From Algoriphagus vanfongensis DSM 17529 (GTDB taxonomy: Bacteria; Bacteroidota; Bacteroidia; Cytophagales; Cyclobacteriaceae), in contig NZ_AUBX01000009.1 in the NCBI RefSeq assembly GCF_000429465.1, positions 806,001 through 870,000 of the forward strand: DNA of 64,000 bases, read 5' to 3'. Below, piece after piece: positions 63,213 through 64,000 of this stretch. Made by a program: the position numbers and the translations under genes. The notes under the pieces are model-generated. The model saw nothing but the letters and a program-made list of their open reading frames with translations, ran no database searches and was not told the DNA's origin. The first letter of the stretch is position 1. Each line of letters starts with the position of its first letter.

Positions 63213-63929
63213 TTATTCGTAGATAGTTGATTCAGATATTTTGTTTGTTAAGTTTGGTTGATATTTTTCCACCAAACGAATAATGTTATCTCTTTGCCAT
63301 TTTGCGCAGTAGGGTGAAATCATTAATTCTTGAATCAAATGGGACAAATCAACCTCAAATGAGATTACTTTATCCTTTGGATTATCATTAATAACTAATT
63401 TATCGTAGTTAATTAAATCCTTATGAGTTACATAAAACCTTATTTCTGATTCCTCTTTATAAGCGGTGTTTTTAGTATTGGTCACAATTATATTACTTTG
63501 GATTTCTTCGAAGTTGAAATTATTCCTATAATCAACAATTCTGTAATCGAATCCGTAATTATTCCAATTCAAAGAGTCGATAAAATTGCCAACCGTAGAT
63601 TTAATAGCTACACCAATTTTATCAAATCCAAGATATGTTGCCCAAAGCGATCTAGATTCGGTTTCTTTCATAGTCCAACAACTAATATATGTTGTGTTTC
63701 TGAGCCAATTTATATGAAATGAAGCACCTTCATTGTGTTTATCATATTCAGGAGAATCTTTAAGTGATTTCAAAATCCATTGCAATTCATTTTTGTCAGA
63801 TGCTATTGACACTACTGTGAATTTCAATGTTTTAGTAATTAATAAATCAATTAGTTTATCCAGGCCAATATATCGCCATATGATCTCTTCTTTCGATGGT
63901 CTTAAAGGGTTAGTGTTCATATTGGTCAT
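63213..63929 (-). CDS. DUF2971-like cassette protein, 238 aa
   Basis: 238 residues from the ATG at 63929; a TTG at 63941 would fall inside the attC-like core and Met at 63920 is another option. The pattern IIWRYIGLDKLIDLLITKTLKFT at the start, ISCWTMKETESRSLWATY near 86-103 and DKIGVAIKST matches the DUF2971 family (RY..L..., SCW, W..Y, GVAI). DUF2971 is uncharacterised and often found in mobile or defense-associated DNA. The stop lies 7 bases before site C. Confidence 0.65.
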   Translation of the reverse strand: MTNMNTNPLRPSKEEIIWRYIGLDKLIDLLITKTLKFTVVSIASDKNELQWILKSLKDSPEYDKHNEGASFHINWLRNTTYISCWTMKETESRSLWATYLGFDKIGVAIKSTVGNFIDSLNWNNYGFDYRIVDYRNNFNFEEIQSNIIVTNTKNTAYKEESEIRFYVTHKDLINYDKLVINDNPKDKVISFEVDLSHLIQELMISPYCAKWQRDNIIRLVEKYQPNLTNKISESTIYE

Positions 63930-63935
63930 AATTAA

Positions 63936-64000
63936 GCACAACGGTTTGCATATGGCTTGTGGCGGTTTCGAAGCACTTTCCTGTCCGACTAAACTGAACT
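63936..64000 (-). repeat. attC-like site D (cut by window end)
   Basis: Starts with GCACAACGGTTTG, the same first 13 bases as the matching part of site C. The right core on the minus strand is GTTGTGC (63942-63936). The remainder differs and runs off the window. Confidence 0.5.

Larger units (their letters stand above)
61711..64000 (-). mobile_element. Integron-like gene cassette array (tail, integrase not in window)
   Basis: Three compact minus-strand units, each with start codon 12-27 bases after one hairpin site and stop codon 0-16 bases before the next. Cuts between G and TT of the core sites give units of about 789, 751 and 685 bp. The repeats share an inverted pair of CAAC/GTTG ends and a bulged hairpin, as attC sites do. 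The reading direction places a possible attI and integrase beyond 64000. No integrase gene is seen here, so the identification is inference. Confidence 0.55.

Noticed and set aside
1..64000. CRISPR array, insertion sequence, prophage or rRNA operon
   Set aside because: No regularly spaced direct repeats, no transposase or phage structural genes, and no rRNA sequence were found. Site hairpins at 61.7-64 kb differ in length and sequence and are not CRISPR repeats.

Overview
The window is chromosomal DNA of a Bacteroidota bacterium. The evidence is a SusC/SusD pair, several TonB-dependent and lipoprotein genes, the 30S protein THX, a DUF4301 protein, a HYC_CC_PP-type protein, and promoters of the TTTG-N19-TAnnTTTG type. 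Protein style suggests Cytophagales (Cyclobacteriaceae, Algoriphagus-like); that placement is inference. Coding density is high, intrinsic terminators are plentiful, and there is no rRNA, CRISPR array, insertion sequence or prophage.

Layout. 1-2.2 kb: end of an aminotransferase, tyrA and a secreted Kelch protein. 2.3-11.3 kb: a heavy-metal (probably copper-type) efflux locus with an HMA protein, a HYC_CC_PP-like protein, a long CusA/CzcA RND pump, an outer-membrane TolC-like protein, a periplasmic adaptor with a metal-binding N-terminus and a DUF3347 tail, a free DUF3347 lipoprotein and an exported CHY zinc-finger protein. 11.3-14.4 kb: a TonB receptor divergent from a DtxR/MntR-type regulator, with a 9+9 bp palindrome on the receptor promoter. 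14.5-22.7 kb: housekeeping genes (ArfB, THX, 5-oxoprolinase PxpABC, DUF4301, an RlmL-like methyltransferase) plus an exported sugar isomerase. 22.8-37.3 kb: a carbohydrate region with DUF1080 and Gfo/Idh/MocA genes, SusC/SusD, an unrecognised Cys-rich protein, a LacI regulator and uxaC-uxuB-uxuA for hexuronates. LacI-type palindromes lie before the DUF1080 gene and before uxaC, with a weaker one before susC. 37.4-52.9 kb: UDP-glucuronate decarboxylase, fatty-acid activation and oxidation, an MtnK-like kinase with a lipoprotein ADP-ribosylglycohydrolase, two tandem 195-aa secreted paralogs with conserved long upstream regions, an NAD salvage operon, a DMT permease, a LolD-like ATPase, sucC and tRNA-Arg(UCG).

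53.5-60 kb: a phosphorelay locus with a degenerate histidine-kinase ATPase domain, a free Hpt protein and a LytTR response regulator, facing a 1305-aa hybrid kinase. 61.7-64 kb: an array of three compact minus-strand gene units separated by attC-like imperfect hairpins. Core sites include GTTAGGC. This looks like the tail of an integron-type cassette array whose integrase would lie beyond the window end.

The most unusual items are the cassette array, the pseudo-ATPase/Hpt/LytTR relay, the duplicated secreted-protein units with shared distal regulatory elements, and the structured element directly before the cusA start. All functional statements come from reading the sequence and from family knowledge; no database search was possible.
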